From Pseudoduganella guangdongensis (lineage in GTDB: Bacteria; Pseudomonadota; Gammaproteobacteria; Burkholderiales; Burkholderiaceae_D), in assembly GCF_009857475.1 (NCBI RefSeq), contig NZ_WWCJ01000005.1, forward strand, positions 186,001-250,000: a stretch of 64,000 nucleotides of DNA, read 5' to 3'. A program made the translations under genes and the position numbers. The notes below the pieces were generated by a model. It searched no databases and was not told the origin of the DNA. It saw nothing but the letters and a program-made list of their open reading frames with translations. Positions within the stretch are counted from its first letter, which is position 1, and each line of letters opens with the position of its first letter. This document shows positions 17,499 to 26,222 of this stretch, piece by piece.

Positions 17499-17520
17499 AC
17501 TGCTTCTCCTTTTGTTCTGC

Positions 17521-17560
17521 GAAAAACGCCCGCTACAGGCCTTGCGGCCGGTGCGGGCGT
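17521..17560 (-). terminator. Terminator after gdhA
   Basis: On the minus strand ACGCCCGC (17560-17553) and GCGGGCGT (17533-17526) form an 8-base stem with an inner GGCC-GCAA-GGCC hairpin, followed at once by TTTTTC. It lies about 42 bases after the gdhA stop and 23 bases upstream of the malic enzyme start. Confidence 0.85.
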
Positions 17561-17601
17561 ATGCTGCTGGGCGCTACGCGGGCGCCCGGCTTGCTATGTG
17601 A

Positions 17602-18885
17602 TTATGGGTACAGGCCACGAACTTCGCGGGCAGCCAGCACGCGGGTGCATGCCAGGATGAAGGTTGCGGTACGCAGCGAAACCTTCTTCTCTTGCGACAC
17701 TTCCCACACGGAGTTGAATGCGTCCTGCATGATGCGGGTCAGGCGGGCGTTGATCTCTTCCTCGCTCCAGAAGAAGGAGGAGAAGTCCTGCACCCACTCA
17801 AAGTACGATACGGTCACGCCGCCGGCGTTGCACAGCACGTCCGGAACGATCAGGATGTCTTTTTCGTTCAGGATGTCGTCCGCTTCCGGAGTGGTCGGGC
17901 CGTTGGCGCCTTCCAGGATGATCTTGGTGCGGATCTGGCCGGCGTTCTTGGCGGTGATCTGCTGTTCCAGCGCTGCCGGAACCAGGATGTCGGACTCGAT
18001 GCCCCAGAAGGAATCGCGGTCCTGGGTTGCTTCCGCACCGGCGAAGCCAGCGACGCCGCCGGTTTCCGCTACGTGCTTGTGCAGTTCAGCCACGTTCAGG
18101 CCGCCCTGGTGCACCACGGTGCCGGTGTGATCCTGCACGGCGATGATCTTGGCGCCAGCGTCAGCGAACATGTTGGCAGCGATGCCGCCCACGTTGCCGA
18201 AGCCCTGGATGGCGATGCGTGCGCCCTGGATGGCGACGCCGCGCTTGGCTGCCGCTTCACGGCCGGTCACGAACACGCCGCGGCCGGTTGCTTCGCGACG
18301 GCCCAGCGAGCCGCCCATCGAGATTGGCTTGCCGGTAACCACGCCGGTCGACAGGTTACCTTCGATCATGGCGTAGGAGTCCATCATCCATGCCATCACC
18401 TGTTCGTTGGTGTTGACGTCCGGTGCCGGGATATCCTTGGTCGGGCCGATGATCAGGCTGATCTCGCTGGTGTAGCGGCGGGTCAGGCGCTGCAGTTCGC
18501 CTTTGGACAGGGTCTTAGGGTCGACACGGATGCCGCCCTTTGCGCCACCGTATGGCACGTTGACGGCGGCGTTTTTCACCGTCATCCATGCCGAAAGAGC
18601 CATCACTTCGGACAGGGTCACGTCCTGGTGGAAGCGCACGCCGCCTTTACCTGGGCCGCGCGACATATTGTGTTGCACGCGGTAGCCCTCGTAGTGGGCA
18701 ATGGTACCGTCATCACGCTCGATCGGCACGTCGACAACCAGGATGCGCTTTGGACGCTTCAGGGTTTCCACCCAGCGGGACAGGCCGCCCAGGTGAGGAG
18801 TGACGCGGTCGATCTGTTTCAGGTACTGGCCCCATGGACCGAGATCGTCGGCGTTGAGGTAGGAAGGCAAGGCGTGGTTGGTCAT
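17602..18885 (-). CDS. gdhA: Glutamate dehydrogenase (Glu/Leu/Phe/Val dehydrogenase family)
   Basis: 427 residues, the usual length of hexameric glutamate dehydrogenases. The dimerisation domain has [13 protein letters not shown] and the catalytic Lys region [15 protein letters not shown]. The Rossmann domain has [20 protein letters not shown]. Interconverts glutamate and 2-oxoglutarate plus ammonia. NAD preference is likely from overall resemblance to catabolic enzymes but is not proven. It is a single-gene unit with its own terminator; a LysR-type gene lies upstream on the same strand behind a palindrome. Confidence 0.93.
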   Translation of the reverse strand: MTNHALPSYLNADDLGPWGQYLKQIDRVTPHLGGLSRWVETLKRPKRILVVDVPIERDDGTIAHYEGYRVQHNMSRGPGKGGVRFHQDVTLSEVMALSAWMTVKNAAVNVPYGGAKGGIRVDPKTLSKGELQRLTRRYTSEISLIIGPTKDIPAPDVNTNEQVMAWMMDSYAMIEGNLSTGVVTGKPISMGGSLGRREATGRGVFVTGREAAAKRGVAIQGARIAIQGFGNVGGIAANMFADAGAKIIAVQDHTGTVVHQGGLNVAELHKHVAETGGVAGFAGAEATQDRDSFWGIESDILVPAALEQQITAKNAGQIRTKIILEGANGPTTPEADDILNEKDILIVPDVLCNAGGVTVSYFEWVQDFSSFFWSEEEINARLTRIMQDAFNSVWEVSQEKKVSLRTATFILACTRVLAAREVRGLYP

Positions 18886-19019
18886 TGTGTGACTCGCTTG
18901 AGTTGTTCGGTAACGCGGCGAATATTATTCCTGTGCAATTCCCGAGGCCAATGCCGAGTGCGCATCCGGTTATGCAAAATTTGCATAACCTTGGTTTTGG
19001 TAGTGGAACTACAACCCCG

Positions 19020-19090
19020 CTAACCCCGGTAAACCTGGGTCAGACCCAAGGGTCTGACCCTTGGGTCTGACCCGGGTTTACCGGGGTTAG
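19020..19090. repeat. 71-base palindrome (family A) between lysR and gdhA
   Basis: Thirty-base arms CTAACCCCGGTAAACC... and complement with one mismatch, flanking GGGTCTGACCC, which repeats the GGGTCAGACCC core of the arms. The stop codon of the LysR gene lies within its right end. The same core is at 49979-50061 and, degraded, at 24015-24028. Confidence 0.93.
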
Positions 19091-20049
19091 CGGTCCGAAG
19101 CCGGCAGCCGCCGCTTCGCCGATGCCGGTTTCTGGCGCTCGGCCAAATGCTCCCACAGCCGCCCCACGATCGCCTTCCCCGGCCGCTGCGCGCTCGGCCG
19201 CTCACGATACAGCCGGATCTCCATCTCGATCCCCCACTCAGCGCGCCCGCCATCGGCCGGCGCCAGCTGCTTCTGCTTGACCTCCCGCGTCACCGCCGAC
19301 TCAGGCAAAAACGCGATCCCGCGCCCCTCCAGTGCCATCATCTTCAACCCTTCCGCCATATCGGTTTCGTAGTGGGTCTCAAAATGCAGCGACTGCTTCG
19401 CATCCGACATCACCAAGTCAACCATGCGCCCCAGGTACGCATTGGTGGTGTAGGAAAGGAAGGGCAGCGGCGCCGCCTTCCGGCCCGGCAGCGCAAACTC
19501 CGGCTGCTTCGCCTTATCGCAGCGCGCATACGCACGCAGCGCCTCGCGCCCCAGCACCAGCATGTCGTAGCGCCCCGGGTCCAGCTGCACCGGCTGGCGC
19601 GGATGGTGGTAGCACAGCAGCAGGTCGCAACCGCCTTCCACCAGCTGCAGCACCGCATCGTGCACGTTCAGCGCCATCAGGCGCGAATTGATCGGCGCGA
19701 AGTCCTCCTCCAGCTGCGTGATCCACTTCGGCACAAAGGTCAGCGACAAGGTGTGCGGCACCGCCAGGTCGATACTGTTCTGCGCCGCCGCCCGTTTGCC
19801 GCGCAACAGCTCGCGCACGCCGTTGATCTGGCTAAGCATTTCCAGCGCCTGCTCGTAGAACACCAGCCCGGCCGGCGTCACGCGCGTCGGGTAGGAGGTG
19901 CGGTCGATCAGGTCCATGCCGAGCCAGTTCTCGAGCGACTGGATGCGCCGCGAGAACGCCGGCTGCGTCACGTGGCGCAGCTGCGCCGAGCGGCTGAAAC
20001 TATTCGTTTCCACCAGCGAGATAAAGTCTTCAAGCCATTTGGTTTCCAT
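19087..20049 (-). CDS. LysR-family regulator, HypT/YjiE-like
   Basis: 320 residues: N-terminal winged helix-turn-helix (METKWLEDFISLVETNSFSR, then QPAFSRRIQSLENWLGM) and a periplasmic-binding-protein-like effector domain. The opening ETKWLEDFISL and the later FLSYTTNAYLGRMVDLVM resemble the E. coli hypochlorite-responsive HypT (YjiE/QseD) more than other LysR proteins. That resemblance is from memory of the family and needs an alignment. It lies 10 bases downstream of the MFS gene on the same strand. Targets unknown. Confidence 0.85.
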   Translation of the reverse strand: METKWLEDFISLVETNSFSRSAQLRHVTQPAFSRRIQSLENWLGMDLIDRTSYPTRVTPAGLVFYEQALEMLSQINGVRELLRGKRAAAQNSIDLAVPHTLSLTFVPKWITQLEEDFAPINSRLMALNVHDAVLQLVEGGCDLLLCYHHPRQPVQLDPGRYDMLVLGREALRAYARCDKAKQPEFALPGRKAAPLPFLSYTTNAYLGRMVDLVMSDAKQSLHFETHYETDMAEGLKMMALEGRGIAFLPESAVTREVKQKQLAPADGGRAEWGIEMEIRLYRERPSAQRPGKAIVGRLWEHLAERQKPASAKRRLPASDR

Positions 20050-20059
20050 GGTCGCAATC

Positions 20060-21313
20060 CTAAGCGGTAACGATGCGGCGCATCGGGGTAAACAACAGCG
20101 CGAGCGTAGCGCAAAGCACCAGCACGGCGCCAGCGCCGGCGAACATTTGCGGCAGCGTCACATGCAGCATGATCCAGCCGGTGGCGGCGGACGACAGCGG
20201 CGCCAGGCCGAACAGGATGAACATGAAGATGCTCATGGTGCGCCCCATCATCTGCGGCTGTACGCGTTTTTGTATCCAGGTGAAGACCGCCACCTGCACC
20301 AGCCCCACCAGCGCGCCGAGGGACAGCAGCAGCACGCCGCCTTGCCAGGCCGCCGTGATCAGACCGAGCGGAATGACCAGCAAGCCCGCCATGGCGTCCA
20401 CGCCCAAGGCCAGCAGGCCAATGCGCAGCGGCTTGCCGGCATGGCGTTTCGCGCTCATGCCGGAGAAGGCCATCCCCGCCAGCATGCCTGCGCCGTGCGC
20501 CGCCATCAGCATGCCGAAAGCGGAGCCGTCGTGCAGGCGCTCTTTGGCCAGCACCGGCAACGCCACCTGCATGGTTCCGCCGATCAGTACCGAGACCAGG
20601 CCCCAATAGGCGAAGCAGGTGCGCATTTCCACGTCGCGCCAGACCGCGAGCAAGCCTTCGCCGACGGCGCGCAAGACATTGTGCACTACCGCTTGCGGGG
20701 CGCCGGGCAACGGCGCCACCTTCGACAAGGTCCACGCGGAGACGAGGAAGGTGAGGCTGTCGAAGGCGAACGCCAGGCCCAGTGCGAACATGCCGCTTGG
20801 CCCGCCGCCTGCATGGCCGCCCATAGCCAGCAGCAGCGCGGCCAGCAACGGACCCGCCAGCATGCCGACCTGGCGCACGCCCATCAGGGCGCCGTTCGCC
20901 GCCTGCAGCAATTCCGGGGGAATGGCGCGCGGCATGATCGAGGAGCCCGAGGGATAGGCAAAGGCCTGCGCCAGGCCGATGCCGAGCGAGAGCGCGTACA
21001 CCAGCGGCAGCGTGGCGGCACCGGCCAGGGTCAGCGCCGCCAGAGCGCCCAGCAGCAAAGCGCTGGCGTACTTGGTCAGCATGAAGACGCGCTGCGGCGA
21101 ATAGCGGTCGACCAGCGCGCCGCCAAGCAGGATGAATATCGCGCGCGGCGCACCCAGCAAGGCCAGCACCAGGCCGAGCGAGAGCGGGTCGCCGGTCAGC
21201 ATCAGTACCAGCCAGGGCAGGGCGATCAGGGTGAACTGGTCGCCCAGCATGGAGAGGATGCCGCCCGCCATCAGCCAGCGGAAATTGGCATTGGTTTTCA
21301 GGCTGGGCCTCAT
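20060..21313 (-). CDS. MFS transporter
   Basis: 417 residues with about twelve hydrophobic segments and the MFS loop-2/3 features (GGALVDRYSPQRVFML). Its layout, with a split at the middle and LGMSAKRHAG-like basic loops, fits drug or metabolite exporters of the major facilitator superfamily. It overlaps the marR-type gene by 4 bases, so the two form an operon, suggesting that the exporter removes a compound sensed by the regulator. Substrate unknown. Confidence 0.9.
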   Translation of the reverse strand: MRPSLKTNANFRWLMAGGILSMLGDQFTLIALPWLVLMLTGDPLSLGLVLALLGAPRAIFILLGGALVDRYSPQRVFMLTKYASALLLGALAALTLAGAATLPLVYALSLGIGLAQAFAYPSGSSIMPRAIPPELLQAANGALMGVRQVGMLAGPLLAALLLAMGGHAGGGPSGMFALGLAFAFDSLTFLVSAWTLSKVAPLPGAPQAVVHNVLRAVGEGLLAVWRDVEMRTCFAYWGLVSVLIGGTMQVALPVLAKERLHDGSAFGMLMAAHGAGMLAGMAFSGMSAKRHAGKPLRIGLLALGVDAMAGLLVIPLGLITAAWQGGVLLLSLGALVGLVQVAVFTWIQKRVQPQMMGRTMSIFMFILFGLAPLSSAATGWIMLHVTLPQMFAGAGAVLVLCATLALLFTPMRRIVTA

Positions 21314-21738
21314 TGCTTGTGACCTGTCAGGTTGGCCAGCACCGCGTTCAGCGGCGCCAGCTCCTCATCGCTGGAATGGCGCATCAGGTCGGCCGCGTAT
21401 TCGGCGGCGGTGCGCTGGGCGTTATCCAGCAGCGCGTGGCCGGCGGCGGTGATGACGGCGTAGCCGACGCGCGCATCGCGTTCGTCGGCCTGGCGCGCCA
21501 CCCAGCCGGTTTTCTCCAGCGGCAGCAGGGTGCGCGTCACGCCGGATGCGGTCAGCCCCAGGCGCTCGGCCAGGTCAACGCGGCGCAGGCGACCGCCCGG
21601 CGCGTTGGCCAGGCTTTGCAGCAGGGTGAAGTCGCTGAAACTCAGGCCGTGGTGGCCGCCCAGGACCGTATCCAGGCGGCGGATGATGGTGGCGTGGGCG
21701 CGCGCCAGGCGCAGGCAAAACTCGAGTGCGTTATCCAT
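21310..21738 (-). CDS. MarR-family transcriptional regulator
   Basis: 142 residues, normal for the family. A winged helix-turn-helix occupies about 35-105 (SDFTLLQSLANAPGGRLRRV, then DLAERLGLTASGVTRTL, and wing residues DERDARVGYAVITAAG), flanked by dimerisation helices. It probably represses itself and the overlapping MFS gene; a TTGA-N4-TCAA palindrome lies upstream. Confidence 0.92.
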   Translation of the reverse strand: MDNALEFCLRLARAHATIIRRLDTVLGGHHGLSFSDFTLLQSLANAPGGRLRRVDLAERLGLTASGVTRTLLPLEKTGWVARQADERDARVGYAVITAAGHALLDNAQRTAAEYAADLMRHSSDEELAPLNAVLANLTGHKQ

Positions 21739-21757
21739 GACTATTCATTGAAAAGTG

Positions 21758-21771
21758 CTTGAGTGGTCAAG
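21758..21771. promoter_or_regulatory. Possible MarR operator
   Basis: CTTGA-GTGG-TCAAG is a short inverted repeat of the TTGA/TCAA kind bound by many MarR proteins. It overlaps the likely -35 (TTGACC on the minus strand) of the marR-MFS unit, 20 bases upstream of the start codon. Autorepression is inferred. Confidence 0.5.
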
Positions 21772-21837
21772 TATATAGAAACTTCTTTCCGCGCGCCATA
21801 AAAACATGGAATCGGCGTCAGCGGTAAGCTGGAAGCT

Positions 21838-22374
21838 ATGAACCAACGCCGATCCTTCCTCAAGAGTTCCGTCGCCGTGGCCTCGGCCTTGGCCCTGCCG
21901 TCCATGGCCCGCGCCGCCATTGCCGCGCCGCACGAGCGCAGCCTGCGCTTTTACAACACGCATACCGGCGAGACTTTGCGCACCATGTTCTGGGCGGATG
22001 GCCAGTTCATTCCGGAGGCGCTGCAGGACATCAACCGCCTGCTGCGCGACCACCGCAACGACAAGGTGGCGCCGATCGATACCGAACTGCTGCTCCTGCT
22101 GGACCGCGTCAGCGCCCAGTTCAGCAACCATGAAGTGATCCATGTGATTTCGGGCTATCGCTCGCCGGAGAGCAACCGCAAGCTGGCGGAGGCCAGCGGC
22201 GGGGTGGCGAAGCACAGCATGCACCTGGAAGGGAAGGCGATCGATGTGCGCATCCCCGGGCGTGAGTTGGGGCGCCTGCACAAGGCGGCCCTGGCGCTCA
22301 AGGGCGGCGGCGTGGGTTACTACCCGACCTCACAGTTCGTGCATCTGGACACGGGGCGCGTGCGTCACTGGTAA
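21838..22374 (+). CDS. DUF882/M15-family murein endopeptidase (MepK/YcbK-like), Tat-exported
   Basis: 178 residues with a twin-arginine signal ([19 protein letters not shown]). The M15/Hedgehog-like zinc peptidase domain has [12 protein letters not shown], the metal ligands in [13 protein letters not shown] and a final His in FVHLDTG. The E. coli relative MepK cuts cross-links in peptidoglycan, notably those made by L,D-transpeptidases. The gene sits opposite an M23 peptidase and an L,D-transpeptidase, which fits a cell-wall remodelling role. Its 3' end overlaps the M23 gene by 10 bases in convergent orientation. Confidence 0.9.
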   Translation: MNQRRSFLKSSVAVASALALPSMARAAIAAPHERSLRFYNTHTGETLRTMFWADGQFIPEALQDINRLLRDHRNDKVAPIDTELLLLLDRVSAQFSNHEVIHVISGYRSPESNRKLAEASGGVAKHSMHLEGKAIDVRIPGRELGRLHKAALALKGGGVGYYPTSQFVHLDTGRVRHW

Positions 22375-23012
22375 CCAAGCAGCGGGTAGGGATTGATTGG
22401 TTTGCCCTGCCACCAGTTCTTTTCCGGTCCCAGCTCATACATGGCGAAGTGCAGGTGCGGCGTGGCCGGATCGGCATTGCCGGTGGCGCCGACGTAGCCG
22501 ATGACATCGCCGCGCCGCACGTGCTGGCCTTCGATGAGCGTGTCCGCATAGCGCTCCAGGTGGGCATAGTAGTAGGAGTATTTTTCGCTGGGGTCGAACT
22601 GGTAGATGGTCAGACCGCCCGGCTTGCTGTTGAACAGCTTAACCACGCGCCCGTCCGCCACCGCATGGACGGGCGTGCCGGCCGGCGCCACGATGTCGAG
22701 CGCTTCATGCATCCGTTCATCGCCGCGCGGCTGGCTGTAGGTGTCGCGGAGTTGCGCCGGTTTCACGCCGGCCACGGGGATCAGCAGGGACGTGCCGCCG
22801 CCGCTGCTTTCCGCCACGTGCATGCCGGCCAGCGCGTCGCCGGATGCCTTGCCGGCGCCGGCGACGCGCGGTTTGCTGTCGCCCGTTTCCGCAGCACTGA
22901 TGGCCGCTGTTTTTGGGCTGTCGAGCGGCACGCGGCTAAGCAGCAGCAACGTCCCTGCCGAGCCCAGTACGATGCCGACCACCAGTGTCCCGAATATACC
23001 CAAAGGCCTCAT
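22365..23012 (-). CDS. M23-family peptidoglycan peptidase-like protein
   Basis: 215 residues: an N-terminal membrane anchor ([22 protein letters not shown]), a linker, then an M23/LytM domain (about 95-205). The domain has [20 protein letters not shown] and [13 protein letters not shown]. The first zinc ligand motif, normally HxGxD, reads HEALD here, with Ala in place of Gly but His and Asp kept; HLHF supplies the other ligands, so activity is plausible. The start at 23012 follows GGAG and begins the anchor. It lies 11 bases after the L,D-transpeptidase gene, probably in one transcript. Confidence 0.87.
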   Translation of the reverse strand: MRPLGIFGTLVVGIVLGSAGTLLLLSRVPLDSPKTAAISAAETGDSKPRVAGAGKASGDALAGMHVAESSGGGTSLLIPVAGVKPAQLRDTYSQPRGDERMHEALDIVAPAGTPVHAVADGRVVKLFNSKPGGLTIYQFDPSEKYSYYYAHLERYADTLIEGQHVRRGDVIGYVGATGNADPATPHLHFAMYELGPEKNWWQGKPINPYPLLGYQ

Positions 23013-23023
23013 GGCGCGCTCCT

Positions 23024-23923
23024 TCACTCTTGCAGCACGACTGGCGTTCCCGGCCCCACCGCATCGGCCACGCGCGCCGCGTCCCAATTGGTAAGCCGGA
23101 TGCAGCCGTGCGACTGTGTTTTGCCGATCTTGCCCGGCTCCGGGGTGCCGTGGATGCCGTAATGGTCGATCGACAGGTCAATCCACACCACGCCAACCGG
23201 ATTGTTCGGCCCTGGCGGGATGGTGGCCTTGCTGTCACCCGGCCGCGCATCCCAGAAGAGCTTGGGGTTGTAGTGGAAGGGCGGGTTGCGCGCCACGCCA
23301 TTCACCTTCCATTGCCCGACCGGCAGCGGATCGTGCTCGCTGCCCGTGGTGGCGGGCATTTGCGCGAGCACGCGCCCGTCCGCATCGAGCAGGGACAAGG
23401 TGCCGTCGCTGCGGTCCACCACGATGCTTGCCGCTTTTGGCAAGGCGCGCGCCGCAGCGGTATTCGGCACCATGATTTGTGCGCCCGCCTGTGCGAAATC
23501 CTTGCCGGGATTGAGCTTGCGCAGTAGCCCCGGGCTGGCGTGGAAGCGTTCGCCGAGCGCCTCCGCCACGTCGGCGAAACCCAGCGCCTGCAATGTCGCC
23601 TTCTCCGCCATATCCTCCGGCACCGGCGCGAAGGGCCCGGCCACATCGGCCTCGCTCACGGTGTAGGCGGCCAGCACCGGCTGGCCATCGTCCAGCGCCG
23701 CCAGCGTCGCCTGGTCCGGCTTGCCCGTTTCCGGCAAGCCGCGCGCACGCTGGAAGCCCAGCAAGGCTTGCCGCATATTGCTGCCGGCAGCACCATCGAC
23801 CTGGCCCGGCGAAAAATTGGTCCGATCCAGCAGCACTTGGGCGCGCACGATGGGGGAGGGCGAATCCGTGGCGGCGTGCGCGCCCGTGCTGGCTAACAGG
23901 AAGGCAATCAGGATGGATCTCAT
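23024..23923 (-). CDS. L,D-transpeptidase (YkuD) with peptidoglycan-binding region
   Basis: 299 residues: signal peptide ([16 protein letters not shown]), a peptidoglycan-binding-like helical part (about 25-80, [16 protein letters not shown]), a LysM-like stretch (about 110-155), and the YkuD catalytic domain (about 165-295). The active site is [20 protein letters not shown] with Cys in SHGCIRL. It makes 3-3 cross-links or anchors proteins to peptidoglycan in the periplasm. It is first of a two-gene unit with the M23 peptidase. Confidence 0.95.
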   Translation of the reverse strand: MRSILIAFLLASTGAHAATDSPSPIVRAQVLLDRTNFSPGQVDGAAGSNMRQALLGFQRARGLPETGKPDQATLAALDDGQPVLAAYTVSEADVAGPFAPVPEDMAEKATLQALGFADVAEALGERFHASPGLLRKLNPGKDFAQAGAQIMVPNTAAARALPKAASIVVDRSDGTLSLLDADGRVLAQMPATTGSEHDPLPVGQWKVNGVARNPPFHYNPKLFWDARPGDSKATIPPGPNNPVGVVWIDLSIDHYGIHGTPEPGKIGKTQSHGCIRLTNWDAARVADAVGPGTPVVLQE

Positions 23924-23975
23924 GCCCGCAGTGTCGCGCTGAATGGGGCGCCGCTCTGTTCGCTGACGTACAAAT

Positions 23976-24008
23976 GAAAAAGGCCGCCAGGTTACCCCAG
24001 GCGGCCTT
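23976..24008 (-). terminator. Terminator after the RNA helicase gene
   Basis: AAGGCCGCC (24008-24000 read on the minus strand) and GGCGGCCTT (23988-23980) form a 9-base stem followed by TTTTTC. It lies about 54 bases after the helicase stop and 57 bases before the L,D-transpeptidase start. Confidence 0.88.
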
Positions 24009-24010
24009 AG

Positions 24011-24042
24011 GAGACAGGGTCAGACCCTCCGGGCCTGACTCT
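24011..24042. repeat. Degraded family A palindrome
   Basis: AGGGTCAGACCCT (24016-24028) matches the core of the palindromes at 19020 and 49979; the right arm (GGGCCTGACTCTGG) is no longer complementary throughout. It looks like a decayed copy of the repeat. Confidence 0.55.
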
Positions 24043-24061
24043 GGTTTCCAGGTTTTACGGT

Positions 24062-25720
24062 TTAACGGTCACCCCAAGGACGACGCGGCGCATCGGCGCG
24101 CGGGCCCTTGAAGCCGCCGGCATCGCGATCACGGTTGCGGAAAGTGCTTTCGCCGCGTTCGCGGGAGCCAGCGCCTTCCTTGCGGAAGCCGCCTTCGGCC
24201 GGACGCTCGGCGCGGAAGCTGCCCTCAGGGCGGAAACCACCGCCAGCCGGACGCTCGGCACGGAAACCGCCTTCAGCACGGTAGCCGCCTTCGTTGCGAT
24301 TGCGGAAGCCGCCTTCGTTGCGATCGCCGCCACGGAAGCCGCCTTCGGTACGGAAGCCGCCTTCTTTACGCTCGCCGCCGAAGGAGTTGCCTTCGCTGCG
24401 ATAGTGGCCGCCTTCCGGACGCGGGTTCGAGAACGAGCGCTGGCCCGGCTTGGCGTTGCGGCCATCGCCTGGTTTCCAGCTTGGACGGCCGGCGGCGCGT
24501 GGCGCTGCGGCGCGCTTAGGCTCGTAGCCCTCAACCACTTCCACCGGAATCGGTTGACGGGTCAGGCGCTCGATGCGGCGCACCAGCATGTTTTCCGCGT
24601 GGTTCACCAGCGAAACTGCGACACCGTTGCGGCCAGCGCGACCGGTACGGCCAATGCGGTGCACGTAGTCCTCAGGGAACTTAGGCAGGTCGTAGTTGAA
24701 CACGTGGGTGATGTTCGGCACGTCGATACCGCGTGCAGCGACGTCGGTCGCTACCAGCACCTTCACGTTGCCGCGGCGCAGGCCGTCCAGGGTGCGGTTA
24801 CGCGCGCCCTGGTGCATGTCGCCGTGCAGCGCAGCGGCGGAGAAGCCGGCGATGTTCAGGCGGTCGGCGATGGTGTCGGCATCGCGCTTGGTGGCGGTGA
24901 AGACCACCGCCTGGTCCATGGTTTCGTCGCGCAGCAGGTGGTCCAGCAGGCGGTTCTTGTGCGACAGGTCGTCCACGAAGTGCACGCGCTGCGAGATGTT
25001 CTCGTGCTTGGTGGTGGTGCCGTTGATCTTGATGGTCTGCGGATCCTTGGTGATGCGGCGGGCCATGCTGCCTACCACGCCTTCCAGGGTTGCCGAGAAC
25101 AGCATGGTCTGGCGCGAATCAGGGGTGGCGGCGACGATCTTGTCGATGTCTTCGATGAAGCCCATGTCCAGCATGCGGTCGGCTTCGTCCAGCACCAGGA
25201 TCTGCAGCTGGGAGAAGTCGATCTTGCCCTGCTCCATATGGTCGATCAGGCGGCCCGGGGTGGCGACCAGGATTTCAGGATTCTTCGCCAGCAGTTGCAT
25301 CTGCTTCGGGTAAGGCATGCCGCCCAGGATCGCCACCGCGCGGATATGGCGCAGGTTGGAGCAGTACTTGTCGGTATTGGTGGTGACCTGCAGGGCCAGT
25401 TCGCGGGTCGGGGTCAGCACCAGCATTTTTGGCTGTGCCGGGCGGAAGCGTGGACGCTCGCCACGGGCGCGCGCCGACTGTGCTTCCTGGGCTGCGGTCT
25501 TGCCGGCTGGACCGGACGCGCCGGCTTCCGCCAGGCGATGCAGTGAAGGCAGCATGAAGGCTGCGGTCTTGCCGGAGCCAGTTTGCGAGGAAACCAACAG
25601 GTCCTGGCCAGCCATCGCCGCAGGCAATGCCTGCTCCTGGACCGGGGTCGGCTTCGTGTAGCCGGAGGCGGTCAGTGCGTTGAGGAGGGACGTGTTGAGA
25701 CCAAGTGCTTCAAAAGTCAT
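24062..25720 (-). CDS. rhlE: DEAD-box RNA helicase, RhlE type, with Gly/Arg-rich tail
   Basis: 552 residues. The helicase core (about 1-380) has the Q motif (FEALGLNTSLLNAL, PTPVQEQALP), motif I SQTGSGKTAAF, motif II DEADRMLDMGF, motif III SAT and motif VI HRIGRTGRAGR. The tail (about 395-552) consists of imperfect repeats of the pattern GGFR.EG or GGYRAE, rich in Arg, Gly, Glu and Phe, probably an unstructured RNA-binding part. It acts in ribosome assembly or mRNA turnover, often at low temperature. It has a long untranslated leader and its own terminator. Repeat number may vary between strains. Confidence 0.93.
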   Translation of the reverse strand: MTFEALGLNTSLLNALTASGYTKPTPVQEQALPAAMAGQDLLVSSQTGSGKTAAFMLPSLHRLAEAGASGPAGKTAAQEAQSARARGERPRFRPAQPKMLVLTPTRELALQVTTNTDKYCSNLRHIRAVAILGGMPYPKQMQLLAKNPEILVATPGRLIDHMEQGKIDFSQLQILVLDEADRMLDMGFIEDIDKIVAATPDSRQTMLFSATLEGVVGSMARRITKDPQTIKINGTTTKHENISQRVHFVDDLSHKNRLLDHLLRDETMDQAVVFTATKRDADTIADRLNIAGFSAAALHGDMHQGARNRTLDGLRRGNVKVLVATDVAARGIDVPNITHVFNYDLPKFPEDYVHRIGRTGRAGRNGVAVSLVNHAENMLVRRIERLTRQPIPVEVVEGYEPKRAAAPRAAGRPSWKPGDGRNAKPGQRSFSNPRPEGGHYRSEGNSFGGERKEGGFRTEGGFRGGDRNEGGFRNRNEGGYRAEGGFRAERPAGGGFRPEGSFRAERPAEGGFRKEGAGSRERGESTFRNRDRDAGGFKGPRADAPRRPWGDR

Positions 25721-26031
25721 GTATATCTTTCGTAAAAAGCGAAAAAAAGCTACGCTAAACCAAAACGAAACGACTCTATTTTGTATAGAAATTTCGGCAC
25801 AAAAGCTTTGCGCCGGGACGGTGTCATTGGACTACGACACGCAAGGCGGGGGGGCTTTTTAAAGCGGCATCCAGTGTTTGGGGATGCGGCGGTAGGTTCG
25901 CGAAGCTGCTGTTTGTGTTTTTATTACAGCTGCGTTAAGTGTGTTGCAGCGCACAAGAAGTGAATTATACATGAATTCGCCGCTCGGCGGTAGATTTATG
26001 CTGGCGTTTGCGGCAGAGCAATATTGTAGCG
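25721..26031 (-). promoter_or_regulatory. Gene-free stretch: promoter and long 5' leader of rhlE
   Basis: No gene was found in these 311 bases. On the minus strand TATAAT (25969-25964) is a perfect -10, though the -35 is poor. It would give a 5' leader of about 235 bases, AT-rich near the start codon and containing a C7 run (25851-25857) next to a GCTTTAAAAAGC hairpin. Long leaders are common on cold-inducible helicase genes; that control here is inference. Confidence 0.45.
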
Positions 26032-26217
26032 TTAGTCGTCCGGCGGCGCTTCGCGCGACGCCTTCACTTTGATGCCCCGGCGCGCCAGTGACTCGCGCAG
26101 CAGGAACTCGATTTCCGCGTTCACGCTGCGCAAGTCCTGGGCGGCCAGGCGCTGCAATTCCTCCCACAGGGCGGGATCGATACGCAGCGGGAAGGCTTTT
26201 TTGCCGGGGCTGGCCAT
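26032..26217 (-). CDS. Arc-like ribbon-helix-helix DNA-binding protein
   Basis: 61 residues with one ribbon-helix-helix domain (KKAFPLRIDPALWEELQRLA, then DLRSVNAEIEFLLRESLARR). It lies 5 bases downstream of the SPFH gene on the same strand. Arc-like proteins of this size bind palindromes as dimers and often regulate their own operon; the 16-base palindrome before the SPFH gene is the obvious candidate site. No toxin gene is adjacent, so it is not called an antitoxin. Confidence 0.85.
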   Translation of the reverse strand: MASPGKKAFPLRIDPALWEELQRLAAQDLRSVNAEIEFLLRESLARRGIKVKASREAPPDD

Positions 26218-26222
26218 GGTGC

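Noticed and set aside
24080..24420. Repeated GC-rich units that could look like a CRISPR array
   Set aside because: The units are imperfect, without spacers of constant length, and encode the repeat tail of the RNA helicase in frame.
25859..26167. A 102-codon frame on the minus strand between the helicase and SPFH genes
   Set aside because: It overlaps the ribbon-helix-helix gene in another frame and has no family features.
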